NCBI GenBank assembly: GCA_021371855.1
Contig: JAJFVL010000069.1
Span: 1-49,365 of the forward strand
DNA: 49,365 bases
Source of the DNA: Bacteroidales bacterium
Lineage (GTDB): Bacteria > Bacteroidota > Bacteroidia > Bacteroidales > VadinHA17
Direction: 5' to 3'
Below are positions 35,354 through 44,398 of this stretch, in pieces. Position 1 is the stretch's first letter, and the number at the start of each line of letters is the position of its first letter. A program made the position numbers and the translations under genes. The notes beneath the pieces are model-generated. The model was not told the DNA's origin. It did no database searches and saw only the letters and a program-made list of their open reading frames with translations.

Positions 35354-36601
35354 CTATCCCAGATTTATAATATTATTATGTCTGATAAAACTTATTAAAT
35401 CGTTGCATTCATCTTTATTATTAAAAGAGAATAATAATACACCTATAACATCCTGTGAACCCCTGTAAATATGAACATTATCTCCTTTGTCATAATAGAT
35501 CAGCCCAGTTTTAAGGTTGTCTTTAAAAACTTCCGGAAAGTTCACACCATTGTATTTCCCGTTTTGATGGCTATGAAGTATTACCTGGGTACAAAACAAA
35601 TCGGACGGATAAACAAAATTAAAATCTATTTCCTTATTCAGGGATGCATTAACATTGGCTGCAGGCAGATTAAAACCTGAAGCCATACAGGCTAGTTCAG
35701 GCATCAAGTTTCCTCCATTTCTGGCACCAATTTCAATAAAATAAATCTTATTATTTATACTTCTTATTATTTCAATATTTAATCCTCCTGTTTTAAAGCC
35801 AACCAATTTTAATAGTTTCACTAATTCTTTTGATACTGAATCCATGAAATCTGAGTGTTCTATACTGGGTAACGTGGTTGACATGGGAGCACAAAGGTTG
35901 GTATTGCTGAAATACTGATCTCCGAGTAAGATGAATTTTAGTTCTCCGTTAAAAACAAATGCCTCTCCATGTATATGAGGACCTTCCCTTTGTATTTCTT
36001 CTTCAATAATTACTTCCCCTTTCCGGGAAAATTCTAAAGCATTATTAAATGAAGATGCAATATTTTCTCCTGAAGATAATCTTGTTATTCCTTTACTTCC
36101 TGAAGAATCAACTGGTTTGATAAAAACATTATTCTGAACTATTTGTAAAAATCGATTAGCTTCTTCAATCGATTTGACGACATTGAATTTTGGAGCATGA
36201 AAATCATTATCAATTAAAAACTTTCTGAAAAGACCTTTATCAGATAAGGTAAGAACTGAATTATAGCTGTTTCCTGGCAACTGAAGTACTTCTGAAACAT
36301 AAGCTGCAGTAAGAGCAGCTGGATCTGTCCCATAAGCCAATATGCCGTCAATTCCATTTTTACGCGCCATTTCCAGTACACCGTCTAAATCCGTTGTACT
36401 GATGTTTATATATTCATCTGCCAGACTGTGTCCCGGATTATTGGGTTTGTTATCGCAGGTTATTACATAATGCCCTGCATGCTTCGCATATAAAATCACT
36501 GGTATCTGGAAATGAGTACCTGCTAATACGAGTAATCGTTTTCTTCTTTTCAAAACCAAAAGCTTTATCCTTCTTATTACTTCACCAGAAAAAAACAACA
36601 T
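35354..36601 (-). CDS. ATP-grasp protein (carbamoyl-phosphate-synthase-like fold)
   Basis: 415 residues. N-terminal pre-ATP-grasp domain RLLVLAGTHFQIPVILYAKH, then CDNKPNNPGHSLADEYINIS. The ATP-grasp domain has NNVFIKPVDSSGSKGITRLS (P-loop-like, Lys), VIIEEEIQREGPHIHGEAFV and FIEIGARNGGNLMPEL, with the metal-binding Glu and Asn. This architecture is that of D-alanine-D-alanine-ligase/CPS-type enzymes that join an acid to an amine. It is the third ATP-grasp gene of the locus and follows Wzc by 89 bp. Substrate unknown. Confidence 0.83.
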   Translation of the reverse strand: MLFFSGEVIRRIKLLVLKRRKRLLVLAGTHFQIPVILYAKHAGHYVITCDNKPNNPGHSLADEYINISTTDLDGVLEMARKNGIDGILAYGTDPAALTAAYVSEVLQLPGNSYNSVLTLSDKGLFRKFLIDNDFHAPKFNVVKSIEEANRFLQIVQNNVFIKPVDSSGSKGITRLSSGENIASSFNNALEFSRKGEVIIEEEIQREGPHIHGEAFVFNGELKFILLGDQYFSNTNLCAPMSTTLPSIEHSDFMDSVSKELVKLLKLVGFKTGGLNIEIIRSINNKIYFIEIGARNGGNLMPELACMASGFNLPAANVNASLNKEIDFNFVYPSDLFCTQVILHSHQNGKYNGVNFPEVFKDNLKTGLIYYDKGDNVHIYRGSQDVIGVLLFSFNNKDECNDLISFIRHNNIINLG

Positions 36602-36690
36602 ACAATATCAAAATAGCCATAGTAAAGAAGCTTGTCAAAGAAATCTCTATACTATGATGTCGGCTATTTTACTTTCAGAACTTTTAATCC

Positions 36691-39123
36691 CTATTCTTCA
36701 GTATAGTATCCCTTTGTTTTATCTGAATAACCATACCGTCCGTAATAACCTCTGCTATAATAATTATATCCATAAGAGTAGCCATAGCCCATCGAATAGC
36801 CATACCTCATTCCATATCCATAATAACCTGAGAGATTAATGTCGTTAATAACAATTGCCATATTCTTAAGTTCACCCTGATTGTTTAACTGCTCTATCAT
36901 TTCAAGAGTATTTCGTGATGTATATCGCTGACGGACAATAAAGAGATTAACATCTACATATGGAGCCAAAAGTAAGGTATCCGTTACTATTGCAACGGGC
37001 GGTGTGTCGATAATGATATAATCAAATTCCTTTTTTGCTATTTCAAAGAATGTCTTCATTCGTTCAGTTTCTATCAGTTCAGCAGGATTTGGAGGTATGG
37101 GCCCGGATGGAGCATAAAAAAGGTTAACTATTTGTGTTTTTTTAATTATCTCTTCATAATCACAATTACCACTAAGGTAGGTGCTCATTCCCGGACTATC
37201 GCTATATTCAAAAACCTTGTTTATACGGGGTTTTCTGAGATCAAGTCCTATCAGCAAAACCTTTTTACCAAGCATTGCCGTTATTGCCGCCAGGTTTATT
37301 GAAATAAATGTTTTCCCCTCTGAGCTGATGGTTGATGATACTGCAATTATTGCCACTTCATTTTCTTTAACAAAATATTTTATTGCTGTACGTACCGATC
37401 TGAAAGATTCAGCCAAAGATGATCCGGGCTTCTCAATAACAGCCATCTCACTTTTACCTTCACTATGACTGATATATCCGATAACAGGAACTTTTGTCTT
37501 TCTCTCAATATCTTTTTTATCTATTATCCTGTCGTTAAAAAAGTCAATCAGCAATAGTGCTGCCATTGGTAATATTATGCCCAAAATAAGGGCAATAATA
37601 AAATTAATCCTTGTTTTTGGTTTAATTAATGACGAACTATATTGTGAGGCATGGTCAATAATACGATTGTCAGATACATTTGATGCCCTGGCAATACCTG
37701 ATTCTGAACGTTTTTCAAGAAGATAAGTATATACAGTATTATTAAGATCGAAATTCCTTTGAATATTTATTAGTTTTCTTTCTGTTGAAGGAAGCTTGTT
37801 GATTTCAACCTCTACATTGGAAATCTTTCTGTTTGATTCAGATATAGACAACTTTAATCCGGCTATTCCGTTCCGTACATTCTCTCTTAAGGCTTCACGT
37901 GCTCCTTCCATTTGCTTATTCATTAGCTCAAATGCTGGTTGGTCAACACTTAAATTGAATCCTATTTTCTCCAATTCCTTCTGGATCGCAGAAAGCTCAT
38001 TAACTAATTTAATAAGCACCTGGTCGGTAATGCCTATCACTGAAGGAGATATGATCGTTCCTCCTGCATCCTTAATATCGAGATATTCCGAAAGGTAATT
38101 GTAATATTGTAGCTGCAGTTCAAACATAGTCTTCTCATTTTCAAATTTTTCAAGCCTGTTCTGGATAAGAGAACCCTCCTTGCTGAGATCAATAAAACTA
38201 TTTTGCAATCTGAATTTTTCCAGCTTTTCTTCGGCTGACGAAAGAGAGTCGGATATTATTTTAAGTTGTGTTTCGATAAACTTAATTGTACTGTCAGCTG
38301 TCTGGTTTTTATTATCAAGACCATACCGAATATATACATCCATAAGTTTGTTAAGATAATCCGCCTCCTGTCCATATACAGAACCTGAAACTGACAAATT
38401 TACTAGTGATGCATCTTTTTCAATTGGGGCCACAGATAGTTTTGCCCGGTACTCACTTGCCAGATTGCCTGGATCTGTAAAATAAAAATAGTATATATTT
38501 GAATTATCCTTAAAATAAACAGGATTTCCTGGTTTCCTATGTTCAATTGTAAAGTCAAAACCGTATTCTGAAAATCTTTCGTTAAACCTCATCTCCGTTT
38601 CAAAATTCAGATTGCCATTAAGATTAATCCGGTATTTTTCTTCTGATAATATTTCTATATAAACTTTAACACCCTTGGGTTCAAGTTTAAGTGAATCGTA
38701 GACAACCTTAAACGGACAAGTATTATACATTCTTGATTCCACAATTCTTCTTCTTCCTACACCAACATAAACAACATGAAAATTATCTAATTCCTTCATA
38801 ACCCGATAATTCAGGCTGAACGATTTTAGGATACCCATCTCGTTACTAAGATTCTGTTGACTCTTAAAAATATCTCCACCAGGCAGAACACTTGCAGCAT
38901 TGTTATTCATATTTCCTAATTGATCATCCTTTATTAAAAGAGTAGATGAAACCGAATAGATCTCCTCCGAATACCTGTTTATGCCATAGGCTATGGTAAC
39001 TGTTAGGAAAAGGGAAATTGCGAACCAGTACCAGTTGCTTATGAACAAGGACGCATAACGCTTAATGTCAATATTATCATCTTCGGGGAGAATAAAGTTG
39101 CCGGGATTATAGGTTGGTTCCAT
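36691..39123 (-). CDS. Wzc-type chain-length determinant fused to a tyrosine autokinase
   Basis: 810 residues. First membrane helix at about 27-50 (FISNWYWFAISLFLTV), a long periplasmic coiled-coil region, a second helix at about 501-525 (INFIIALILGIILPMAALLL), then a BY-kinase domain. The kinase has Walker A STISSEGKT near 594, Walker A' LIGLDLRKP and Walker B YIIIDTPPV. The C-terminal tail is unusually rich in tyrosine and glycine (17 Tyr in the last 45 residues) and is the expected autophosphorylation cluster. It controls polymer length and couples to the Wza export channel. Start ATG 39123 follows the Wza-like gene by 40 bp. Confidence 0.95.
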   Translation of the reverse strand: MEPTYNPGNFILPEDDNIDIKRYASLFISNWYWFAISLFLTVTIAYGINRYSEEIYSVSSTLLIKDDQLGNMNNNAASVLPGGDIFKSQQNLSNEMGILKSFSLNYRVMKELDNFHVVYVGVGRRRIVESRMYNTCPFKVVYDSLKLEPKGVKVYIEILSEEKYRINLNGNLNFETEMRFNERFSEYGFDFTIEHRKPGNPVYFKDNSNIYYFYFTDPGNLASEYRAKLSVAPIEKDASLVNLSVSGSVYGQEADYLNKLMDVYIRYGLDNKNQTADSTIKFIETQLKIISDSLSSAEEKLEKFRLQNSFIDLSKEGSLIQNRLEKFENEKTMFELQLQYYNYLSEYLDIKDAGGTIISPSVIGITDQVLIKLVNELSAIQKELEKIGFNLSVDQPAFELMNKQMEGAREALRENVRNGIAGLKLSISESNRKISNVEVEINKLPSTERKLINIQRNFDLNNTVYTYLLEKRSESGIARASNVSDNRIIDHASQYSSSLIKPKTRINFIIALILGIILPMAALLLIDFFNDRIIDKKDIERKTKVPVIGYISHSEGKSEMAVIEKPGSSLAESFRSVRTAIKYFVKENEVAIIAVSSTISSEGKTFISINLAAITAMLGKKVLLIGLDLRKPRINKVFEYSDSPGMSTYLSGNCDYEEIIKKTQIVNLFYAPSGPIPPNPAELIETERMKTFFEIAKKEFDYIIIDTPPVAIVTDTLLLAPYVDVNLFIVRQRYTSRNTLEMIEQLNNQGELKNMAIVINDINLSGYYGYGMRYGYSMGYGYSYGYNYYSRGYYGRYGYSDKTKGYYTEE

Positions 39124-39163
39124 TTTCAGATTTGTTTTTGTAGAATGACTATCCTTTACTTCC

Positions 39164-39952
39164 TTACTTGAGATAATTAATTAACAATAATGTTGTTGTA
39201 ATCGTAGAAGTTACGCTTGTAAGTATAAAAGAAAAAGTCGGAAGGTTAAGATTAAATATTTTTTTAGACTCCGGTTCTATAATTACCATATCGTTGGGAA
39301 GCAGGAAATATGCTTCACTTGAGAGTATCTTTTTATCCTGAAGGTTAAGCCTGTAAGTTTTGGTTCCTTTATCTGTTGGTCTGATCACAAGAATTCTGTC
39401 TCTGCGTCCAAAATCACTTAATCCACCTGCCCTGCCTATCGCCTCCAGTACTGTAAGATAATTGTTATAATTAGTGTATGTCCCGGGTATTTTGACTTCA
39501 CCGATTACAGTGAATTTAAAACTCAGGAGTTTGCATTCTACTGTGGAGTTATTAAATACTTTGTCAACCGATGTCTGTAGTAAATTCCTTGTTTCATCAA
39601 GAGTAAGGCCTCCGACTTTTATAGGTCCGACAACCGGTAAGATAATGTTCCCTTCAGAATTAACATCGTAGCCAAAAATATATCCTCCGGATTCATTCTG
39701 AAAAATATTGGTCCCTCCATAGCTTCTTGAAGATGATAGAAAATCTGTTATCGAACCGTCTGGGGTCATTGCTTTTACTGTAATATATAATATATCCCGG
39801 GCTTGAATTTTGTAATCGGGGATCTCCATTTTGAAGGATTCTTCACCTCCTGTTTCTTTAAGATTATTCAGGTAAGCAAGTTTCCTCTGTGAAGTACAGG
39901 AGGTTCCAAGAAGGAAAGTCATGATAAGTAATGTAGTTATGTGTTTCATCAT
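39164..39952 (-). CDS. Wza-type polysaccharide export outer-membrane lipoprotein
   Basis: 262 residues. Signal peptide with lipobox LGTSC, so Cys19 or so would be lipidated. Next is the Poly_export domain (DYKIQARDILYITVKAM … EGNIILPVVGPIKVGGLTLD) and an SLBB-like segment (VIGEVKIPGTYTNYNNYLTV, LEAIGRAGGLSDFGRRDRIL). The C-terminal hydrophobic helix (TFSFILTSVTSTITTTLLL) resembles the amphipathic or membrane-spanning end that lines the outer-membrane pore. It is shorter than E. coli Wza, as is usual in Bacteroidota. First gene of the operon after a spacer with a candidate terminator and an inverted repeat. Confidence 0.93.
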   Translation of the reverse strand: MMKHITTLLIMTFLLGTSCTSQRKLAYLNNLKETGGEESFKMEIPDYKIQARDILYITVKAMTPDGSITDFLSSSRSYGGTNIFQNESGGYIFGYDVNSEGNIILPVVGPIKVGGLTLDETRNLLQTSVDKVFNNSTVECKLLSFKFTVIGEVKIPGTYTNYNNYLTVLEAIGRAGGLSDFGRRDRILVIRPTDKGTKTYRLNLQDKKILSSEAYFLLPNDMVIIEPESKKIFNLNLPTFSFILTSVTSTITTTLLLINYLK

Positions 39953-40121
39953 GTTATGTTTAAGATAAAAAAGATCACAAGATAAAAGTATTATAAAAAT
40001 TTCATTATTGAAGCTTAGTGAAAATATCTAATTTGTTTGATCTCTTTTATTCTTCGACTTATATCTCTTATCTTATTTACTGGTATGCTCCCGCCACGTC
40101 AGTCACATCTTCAAAAGTGCC

Positions 40122-40136
40122 TAACTAGCTTAGTTA
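40122..40136. promoter_or_regulatory. Short inverted repeat upstream of the wza-like gene (possible operator)
   Basis: TAACTAGCTTAGTTA contains TAACTA facing TAGTTA. It lies about 170 bp before the Wza-like start codon in a 237-bp spacer whose rest shows no exact TAnnTTTG box on the minus strand. Position between the regulator-like gene and the operon makes it a modest operator candidate. Confidence 0.25.
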
Positions 40137-40146
40137 ATAAGAAATT

Positions 40147-40176
40147 ACAGCATTTATGTCTAAGTTAAAATGCTGT
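40147..40176 (-). terminator. Candidate intrinsic terminator after the HTH-nucleotidyltransferase gene
   Basis: Perfect 9-bp stem ACAGCATTT (40147-40155) / AAATGCTGT (40168-40176), loop 12 nt. Read on the minus strand it is followed by AATTTCTTATT; on the plus strand by TAAATTTTTAAAA. It lies 14 bp downstream of the 40190-40768 gene. Confidence 0.5.
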
Positions 40177-40189
40177 TAAATTTTTAAAA

Positions 40190-40768
40190 TCAGCTCCCGT
40201 TTATTTGGGATCTCTGAGCTATCAACTTGCAATCTCCAAAACTCCACAAAGTGAGCAAATCTGATTTCTTTAATTTCGCCAAGTGACAGTCAGCCTCATC
40301 CGGATGAAGCACAACATAATTTACTTTTCGCCCAACCAGTTCCTCCGCCTGCATAACTTTCCTTCCCAGGTACTCACGATCTATATCCTCACCCACAAGG
40401 ATTAGATCAATAACAGGACTATCCTTCCCCCGTGCAAAATCCCCTGTTAAATATACACAAAGAAGATTCCCGATACGGTGGATCACCTTATCAATAACAC
40501 GGTCAATCCCACTTTCCTTCATCACAATATTATGTATATCACTGAATAATGGATGGTTACAATTTGCTCGGTAAACTTTTTTATTCCCATCACGAAGAGA
40601 ATGTAAAAGACCTGCTTCCTCAAAACGGTTCAACTCAATCCGGATAGAATTTGAAGATTCACCAAACTCCGATGCCAGCCCACGCAGGTGAGCTTTAGTA
40701 CTGCTGTTAAGAAAGAATTTCATTAACAGTTTGATCCTTGTCTGCGAAGTAATAAGAGTATTAATCAT
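40190..40768 (-). CDS. Winged-helix DNA-binding protein with nucleotidyltransferase-like domain
   Basis: 192 residues. Residues 1-85 are an ArsR-like winged helix (TSQTRIKLLMKFFLNSSTKA, LRGLASEFGESSNSIRIELN, GLLHSLRDGNKKVYRAN). Residues about 95-170 resemble a small MNT-type nucleotidyltransferase core (YLTGDFARGKDSPVIDLILV) with a GxxxxG-D pattern. The GS residues and the second acidic residue of active polymerase-beta-like enzymes are only partly kept, so catalysis is doubtful. This combination is frequent next to Bacteroidota capsule loci. It precedes wza on the same strand, with a candidate terminator between, so a regulatory role for the locus is likely but unproven. Confidence 0.8.
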   Translation of the reverse strand: MINTLITSQTRIKLLMKFFLNSSTKAHLRGLASEFGESSNSIRIELNRFEEAGLLHSLRDGNKKVYRANCNHPLFSDIHNIVMKESGIDRVIDKVIHRIGNLLCVYLTGDFARGKDSPVIDLILVGEDIDREYLGRKVMQAEELVGRKVNYVVLHPDEADCHLAKLKKSDLLTLWSFGDCKLIAQRSQINGS

Positions 40769-40840
40769 CCGGTCAGGTTAATGAGTAACAAAATTACTCG
40801 ATGTTTTTAGTTTACAAAATAAAATGTGTAATTTATGATT

Positions 40841-40890
40841 GCGGGGAACCGGGAACCGAAGACCGGCTACCGGATACCGGATACCTGATT
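40841..40890. repeat. Degenerate 7-bp array (CCGGATA family), left of the S23 remnant
   Basis: Units GGAACCG, GGAACCG, AAGACCG, GCTACCG, GATACCG, GATACC. Together with 41036-41120 it brackets the S23 remnant, as the 8-bp blocks bracket the intact S23 gene. Confidence 0.7.
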
Positions 40891-40960
40891 CACATTTATG
40901 GAGAAAATTTCTACTTTTATCTAAGTGTTGGTTTGTTAAGTAATTTAAAATTCGTGTATT

Positions 40961-41026
40961 ATGGGAAAATTTCAAAAACTTCGGGTATGGCAGCTTGCAA
41001 AGGATCTTGCTGGCAAAACTAATTAA
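40961..41026 (+). pseudogene. S23 four-helix-bundle gene remnant (internal deletion)
   Basis: Reads MGKFQKLRVWQLAKDLAGKTN then stop. The first 17 residues match the intact S23 protein at 6193 (MGNFQELRVWQLAKDLA), with the same ATTATGGG start context. After codon 18 the DNA reads CAAAACTAATTAA, which resembles AACAAACTAATTAA close to the 3' end of the intact gene. This suggests loss of about 290 internal bases between short similar words. Arrays lie on both sides (40841-40890, 41036-41120). Confidence 0.8.
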
Positions 41027-41035
41027 TGTGCGAAG

Positions 41036-41120
41036 TTAACCGGGCACCGTGCACCGCTTACCGTTCACCTCATGCCGGTTGCCAGTTACCGGATTCCGGA
41101 TTCCGGTAACCTGTCCCCGG
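41036..41120. repeat. Degenerate 7-bp array (CCGGATT family), right of the S23 remnant
   Basis: Units GGCACCG, TGCACCG, CTTACCG, TTCACC, then TTACCGG, ATTCCGG, ATTCCGG, TAACC. The two ends are near-complementary, so it can fold back on itself or on the left array. Confidence 0.7.
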
Positions 41121-41178
41121 AATTATCCAATTCGTCAATATTCAACCATTTCCTCTAACCTTATTGTTTATAAATAAT

Positions 41179-41186
41179 TATATTTG
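41179..41186 (+). promoter_or_regulatory. Candidate -7 box for the T9SS beta-helix gene
   Basis: TATATTTG matches TAnnTTTG exactly, 76 bp before the ATG at 41262. No well-placed -33 TTG is seen, so the call is weak. Confidence 0.35.
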
Positions 41187-41261
41187 CATTTGCACTGTTT
41201 AAAATTAAATATGATGCAACTAAAATCAATTCTGCGAAGTCATATTTTAAAATTCAGTCCT

Positions 41262-44048
41262 ATGAAAAAAATACTTATTCTTATAATATTAGTTTCTCTA
41301 CCAGCATTATTACAGGCTGCTCTTTCCGGGAATGGTACGTACGCTTCTCCATGGAGCGGAACTCTTGAAGGTAATACTACATGGAGCGGAACTGTATATA
41401 TCAACGGAGATATAACCGTCGATAATGAAAAACTAACCATTGATGCCGGAACAATAATTATTTTTCTTTCTGAGACAGCAGATCTGATAATAACAGGAAC
41501 AGGCCAGCTTGAAGCAAATGGAACCTCCGGAAGCAGGATCCGATTCACCTCCGATGATGATAACGATGGTTCCTATGGCGAAACCGGTGAAAGATGGGGA
41601 CATATTTCATTTCAATCTATGGGTAGCGCTGGAGCCTCTTTAATTGATTATTGTATAATTGAGTTTGGAGATGTCAGCTCAACTTCGCTCTTACCAGTAA
41701 ATCCCTGCCAATATGGTGGTGCCATTCATGCTGCTTTTAGCAATTTATCAATTTCATTTTGTGAGATAAGGAGTTGTAAAGCAGGATGGGGTGGTGGAAT
41801 TTTTGTTGGGGATGGACAAAATCCCACACTATCAAATTGCTATATTCATAACAATATTTCAACTAATTCAGGTGGTGGAGTGTATTTCTGGAAAAATTCG
41901 TATTCTAGTTTTTCAAATAGCATAGTAACTTTTAACAGTAGCACAGGTGCTGGTGGTGCTGGTGGAATTTTTTTAGGTGGTCTAGCTAAAAATGTTTATA
42001 TTATCAATTGTGTTATATCAAATAACTCTGCATCTCAACAATCATATGGACATAATATCAGATTTTTTAATAATACAAATACACCAAAACCAAAAATCAT
42101 TAATTCAATTATCTGGTATCCTGCAAACTCTATAATATATAATGGGGGAACCGCATCAGCGTCTGATTTTGTAAATTGTGCAATCCAAAATCCAGTATCT
42201 GGAAGTTTTACTAATTGCATTACATTAAATGCCTCAAATACAGATGCTTCTGGTCCAAATTTCACTGCCACTGATGGTTCCGACTGGTCAATTAATTTTA
42301 TCTCTCCCTGCCGCGATGCTGGTGTCGACACCTATACTGGTGTAACTATTCCAACTACGGATTATGCAGGAAACAGCCGGGTAAATACCACTGACATAGG
42401 CGCTTACGAGGTTCAGTACAGCGGATGGAATAAAAATGCAGGCTCCACTGACTGGAACACTGACGCCAACTGGGCCGGAGGAGTTCCTACCGGCTCCCGC
42501 GATGTACTTATTCCGGCAGGAGCAACAAACTATCCGACCGGTTCAACATCACAGGATTTTACTCTTGGCTCAGGAAAATATATGATAATCGAGGCCGGCG
42601 CAAGTCTTACTCTCAATAACCTTACAAATAACGGTACACTGCGGCTGAATTCCTCTTCTTCAGGGTTTGCCTCTCTTATCTTAAACGGCTATTCAAGAGG
42701 AACCGGCGGAACCGAAGAGATTAAATTGTTTCTTACGGGAGGCGGCGATGCAAGCACATATAAATGGCACTATATTTCATCTCCTGTGTCATCGCTTTCC
42801 ACTGACGTCTTTACCGTAGAAACCCTCAACCTTGCCCAGTTTATTGAAAGCCGTCCCACAACTTCCCTTATGCAGGGATGGGTTGCGTATGACGGTTATG
42901 AATATTCCGGTGGTTCGATGACAGGCATAACATTCGATGTCCTTTTTCCCGGCCAAGGCTACAATTACTATGATAATATAGATCATACCTTTTCATTTGG
43001 AGGATCATTCAATACTTCAAATATTACAATGTCACTTGGTTATTCCGGTATACCAGCATTCAGTGGTTTTAACCTGCTTGGAAATCCGTTCACCTCCGGA
43101 CTTAACTGGGATGATATTGTTAAAGGAACATATTTCACATATCCTTCAAACACAAGCAAAGGCCTTTATTTTACCAGGAATAACACACAATGCTCCTATA
43201 TTGGAGGTGTTGGCACACCCGGCGATGTTACAGGGATAATCCCTCCCATGCAGGGCTTCTTTGTTAAAACCAACTCGACAGGAAATTCTCTTACCCTTCC
43301 TGCTGCTGCAAGAACACATACGAGTATACACTCAACATATAAGGGCAGTAAAGACGTCATCCCGCTTGTCCGTCTGGCTCTGTCTGAGAGTACTTCTTCA
43401 GATGATGAAACAGTGGTACGTTTTGACGCTCAGGCCAAATCAGACCTTGATTATGATTTCGATGCAGTAAAGATGTTCCTCTCTTCTGCAAAAACATCTA
43501 TCTATACGTCAATGGGAGGTGTTGATTATGCCATTAACGGACAACCTTTCCCTGAAACAATTACCGAAATTCCGGTCACTGTTAACATGACATCTTCAGG
43601 AAACCATAAGATCTCTGCAACACAACTCCAGGGGCTCGATGATTATTATCTCACACTTACAGATAATACCACCGGATTCATTGCAAATCTGAAAACTACT
43701 CCTGATCTTACTTTTACATCAGCCGCCGGAACCATAACCGGCAGGTTCGTCCTCAAAGCAGGTCTGTTATCCACCGGTATGGAGAACCCTGAGGTCACAG
43801 ATAAATTATTTATTATCTACCAGGCAAACAATATGCTGAATATACAGACTCTGAGTGATAACTGGGATGGAAAATCAGGATCTGTAAGAGTCATGGATCT
43901 TACCGGAAGAACCATCAATTCACTTGCCAATGCCGAATTCCGTAAAAGTTCCCTCAACATGATCCAGGCCCCTGTGACAAGAGGTTTGTATCTGGTTGAA
44001 ATCAGGGCAGGGATTAACAGATATATTGAGAAGGTAATTGTAAGATGA
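41262..44048 (+). CDS. T9SS-exported right-handed beta-helix protein
   Basis: 928 residues from ATG 41262 (MKKILILIILVSLPALLQAA), a clean signal peptide; the frame starts earlier (41184) but adds only non-signal residues. Residues about 90-300 hold beta-helix coils (GGAIHAAFSNLSISFCEIRS, GGGIFVGDGQNPTLSNCYIH, SGGGVYFWKNSYSSFSNSIV), as in Pmp/parallel-beta-helix proteins. A middle domain follows with the NWNTDANWAGGVPTGSRDVL motif. The C-terminus (MDLTGRTINSLANAEF … PVTRGLYLVEIRAGINRYIE, ending KVIVR) is a T9SS type A sorting domain. It should be exported across the outer membrane and released or anchored; ligand unknown. The stop codon runs into GAGGTGACGAGGTAATG, a very short repeat-like tail. 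Confidence 0.9.
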   Translation: MKKILILIILVSLPALLQAALSGNGTYASPWSGTLEGNTTWSGTVYINGDITVDNEKLTIDAGTIIIFLSETADLIITGTGQLEANGTSGSRIRFTSDDDNDGSYGETGERWGHISFQSMGSAGASLIDYCIIEFGDVSSTSLLPVNPCQYGGAIHAAFSNLSISFCEIRSCKAGWGGGIFVGDGQNPTLSNCYIHNNISTNSGGGVYFWKNSYSSFSNSIVTFNSSTGAGGAGGIFLGGLAKNVYIINCVISNNSASQQSYGHNIRFFNNTNTPKPKIINSIIWYPANSIIYNGGTASASDFVNCAIQNPVSGSFTNCITLNASNTDASGPNFTATDGSDWSINFISPCRDAGVDTYTGVTIPTTDYAGNSRVNTTDIGAYEVQYSGWNKNAGSTDWNTDANWAGGVPTGSRDVLIPAGATNYPTGSTSQDFTLGSGKYMIIEAGASLTLNNLTNNGTLRLNSSSSGFASLILNGYSRGTGGTEEIKLFLTGGGDASTYKWHYISSPVSSLSTDVFTVETLNLAQFIESRPTTSLMQGWVAYDGYEYSGGSMTGITFDVLFPGQGYNYYDNIDHTFSFGGSFNTSNITMSLGYSGIPAFSGFNLLGNPFTSGLNWDDIVKGTYFTYPSNTSKGLYFTRNNTQCSYIGGVGTPGDVTGIIPPMQGFFVKTNSTGNSLTLPAAARTHTSIHSTYKGSKDVIPLVRLALSESTSSDDETVVRFDAQAKSDLDYDFDAVKMFLSSAKTSIYTSMGGVDYAINGQPFPETITEIPVTVNMTSSGNHKISATQLQGLDDYYLTLTDNTTGFIANLKTTPDLTFTSAAGTITGRFVLKAGLLSTGMENPEVTDKLFIIYQANNMLNIQTLSDNWDGKSGSVRVMDLTGRTINSLANAEFRKSSLNMIQAPVTRGLYLVEIRAGINRYIEKVIVR

Positions 44049-44111
44049 GGTGACGAGGTAATGTTTTGAAAAAATATAAGTTGCAGGTGATTTATTGATT
44101 TAATATTAAAA

Positions 44112-44142
44112 TTTGTTAATTTCGTTGAAATAAGTACTTTTG
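44112..44142 (+). promoter_or_regulatory. Bacteroidota-type promoter before the small YxxPxI peptide gene
   Basis: TTTG at 44112-44115 and TACTTTTG at 44135-44142, separated by 19 bp, match the -33/-7 consensus closely. Initiation would fall near 44149, which argues against the in-frame TTG at 44144 as start codon. Confidence 0.6.
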
Positions 44143-44170
44143 TTTGCGTTTTGAATTTATCTGTTTGCGT

Positions 44171-44365
44171 TTGAAGACTATAGACAATATAATAATATCA
44201 AGGAAATCATATATTAAACCTGAGATAATAAGAGTTGCACTCGATAACTCCATATCACTGGTTATGATGACTGACACCCCACCTAACCCCCCACCACGTG
44301 GAAGTGGCAGTAAGGGTACTGATTCTCCGTTTGCAAGTCCGTTCGGAGATAAGTCCTTCAGCTAG
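44171..44365 (+). CDS. Small peptide with YxxPxI leader motif (possible RiPP-like precursor)
   Basis: About 64 residues if it starts at the TTG at 44171; no ATG is available and the start is uncertain. The N-terminal half contains SYIKPEIIRVALDNSISLV, in which Y-x-x-P-x-I matches the motif that RRE (PqqD-like) domains bind in lasso-peptide leaders. The second half is rich in Pro, Gly and Ser (TDTPPNPPPRGSGSKGTD, SPFASPFGDKSFS). Short Bacteroidota peptides of this kind are widespread and their role is mostly unknown. It has its own good promoter and an intrinsic terminator (44399-44424), so it is a single-gene transcript. The next gene is a nucleotidyltransferase of a type often found in RiPP loci. 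No protease, RRE or cyclase gene is adjacent. Confidence 0.55.
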   Translation: MKTIDNIIISRKSYIKPEIIRVALDNSISLVMMTDTPPNPPPRGSGSKGTDSPFASPFGDKSFS

Positions 44366-44398
44366 TGGCGCAGGGCAAAAACTATAACTAGAAAATAC

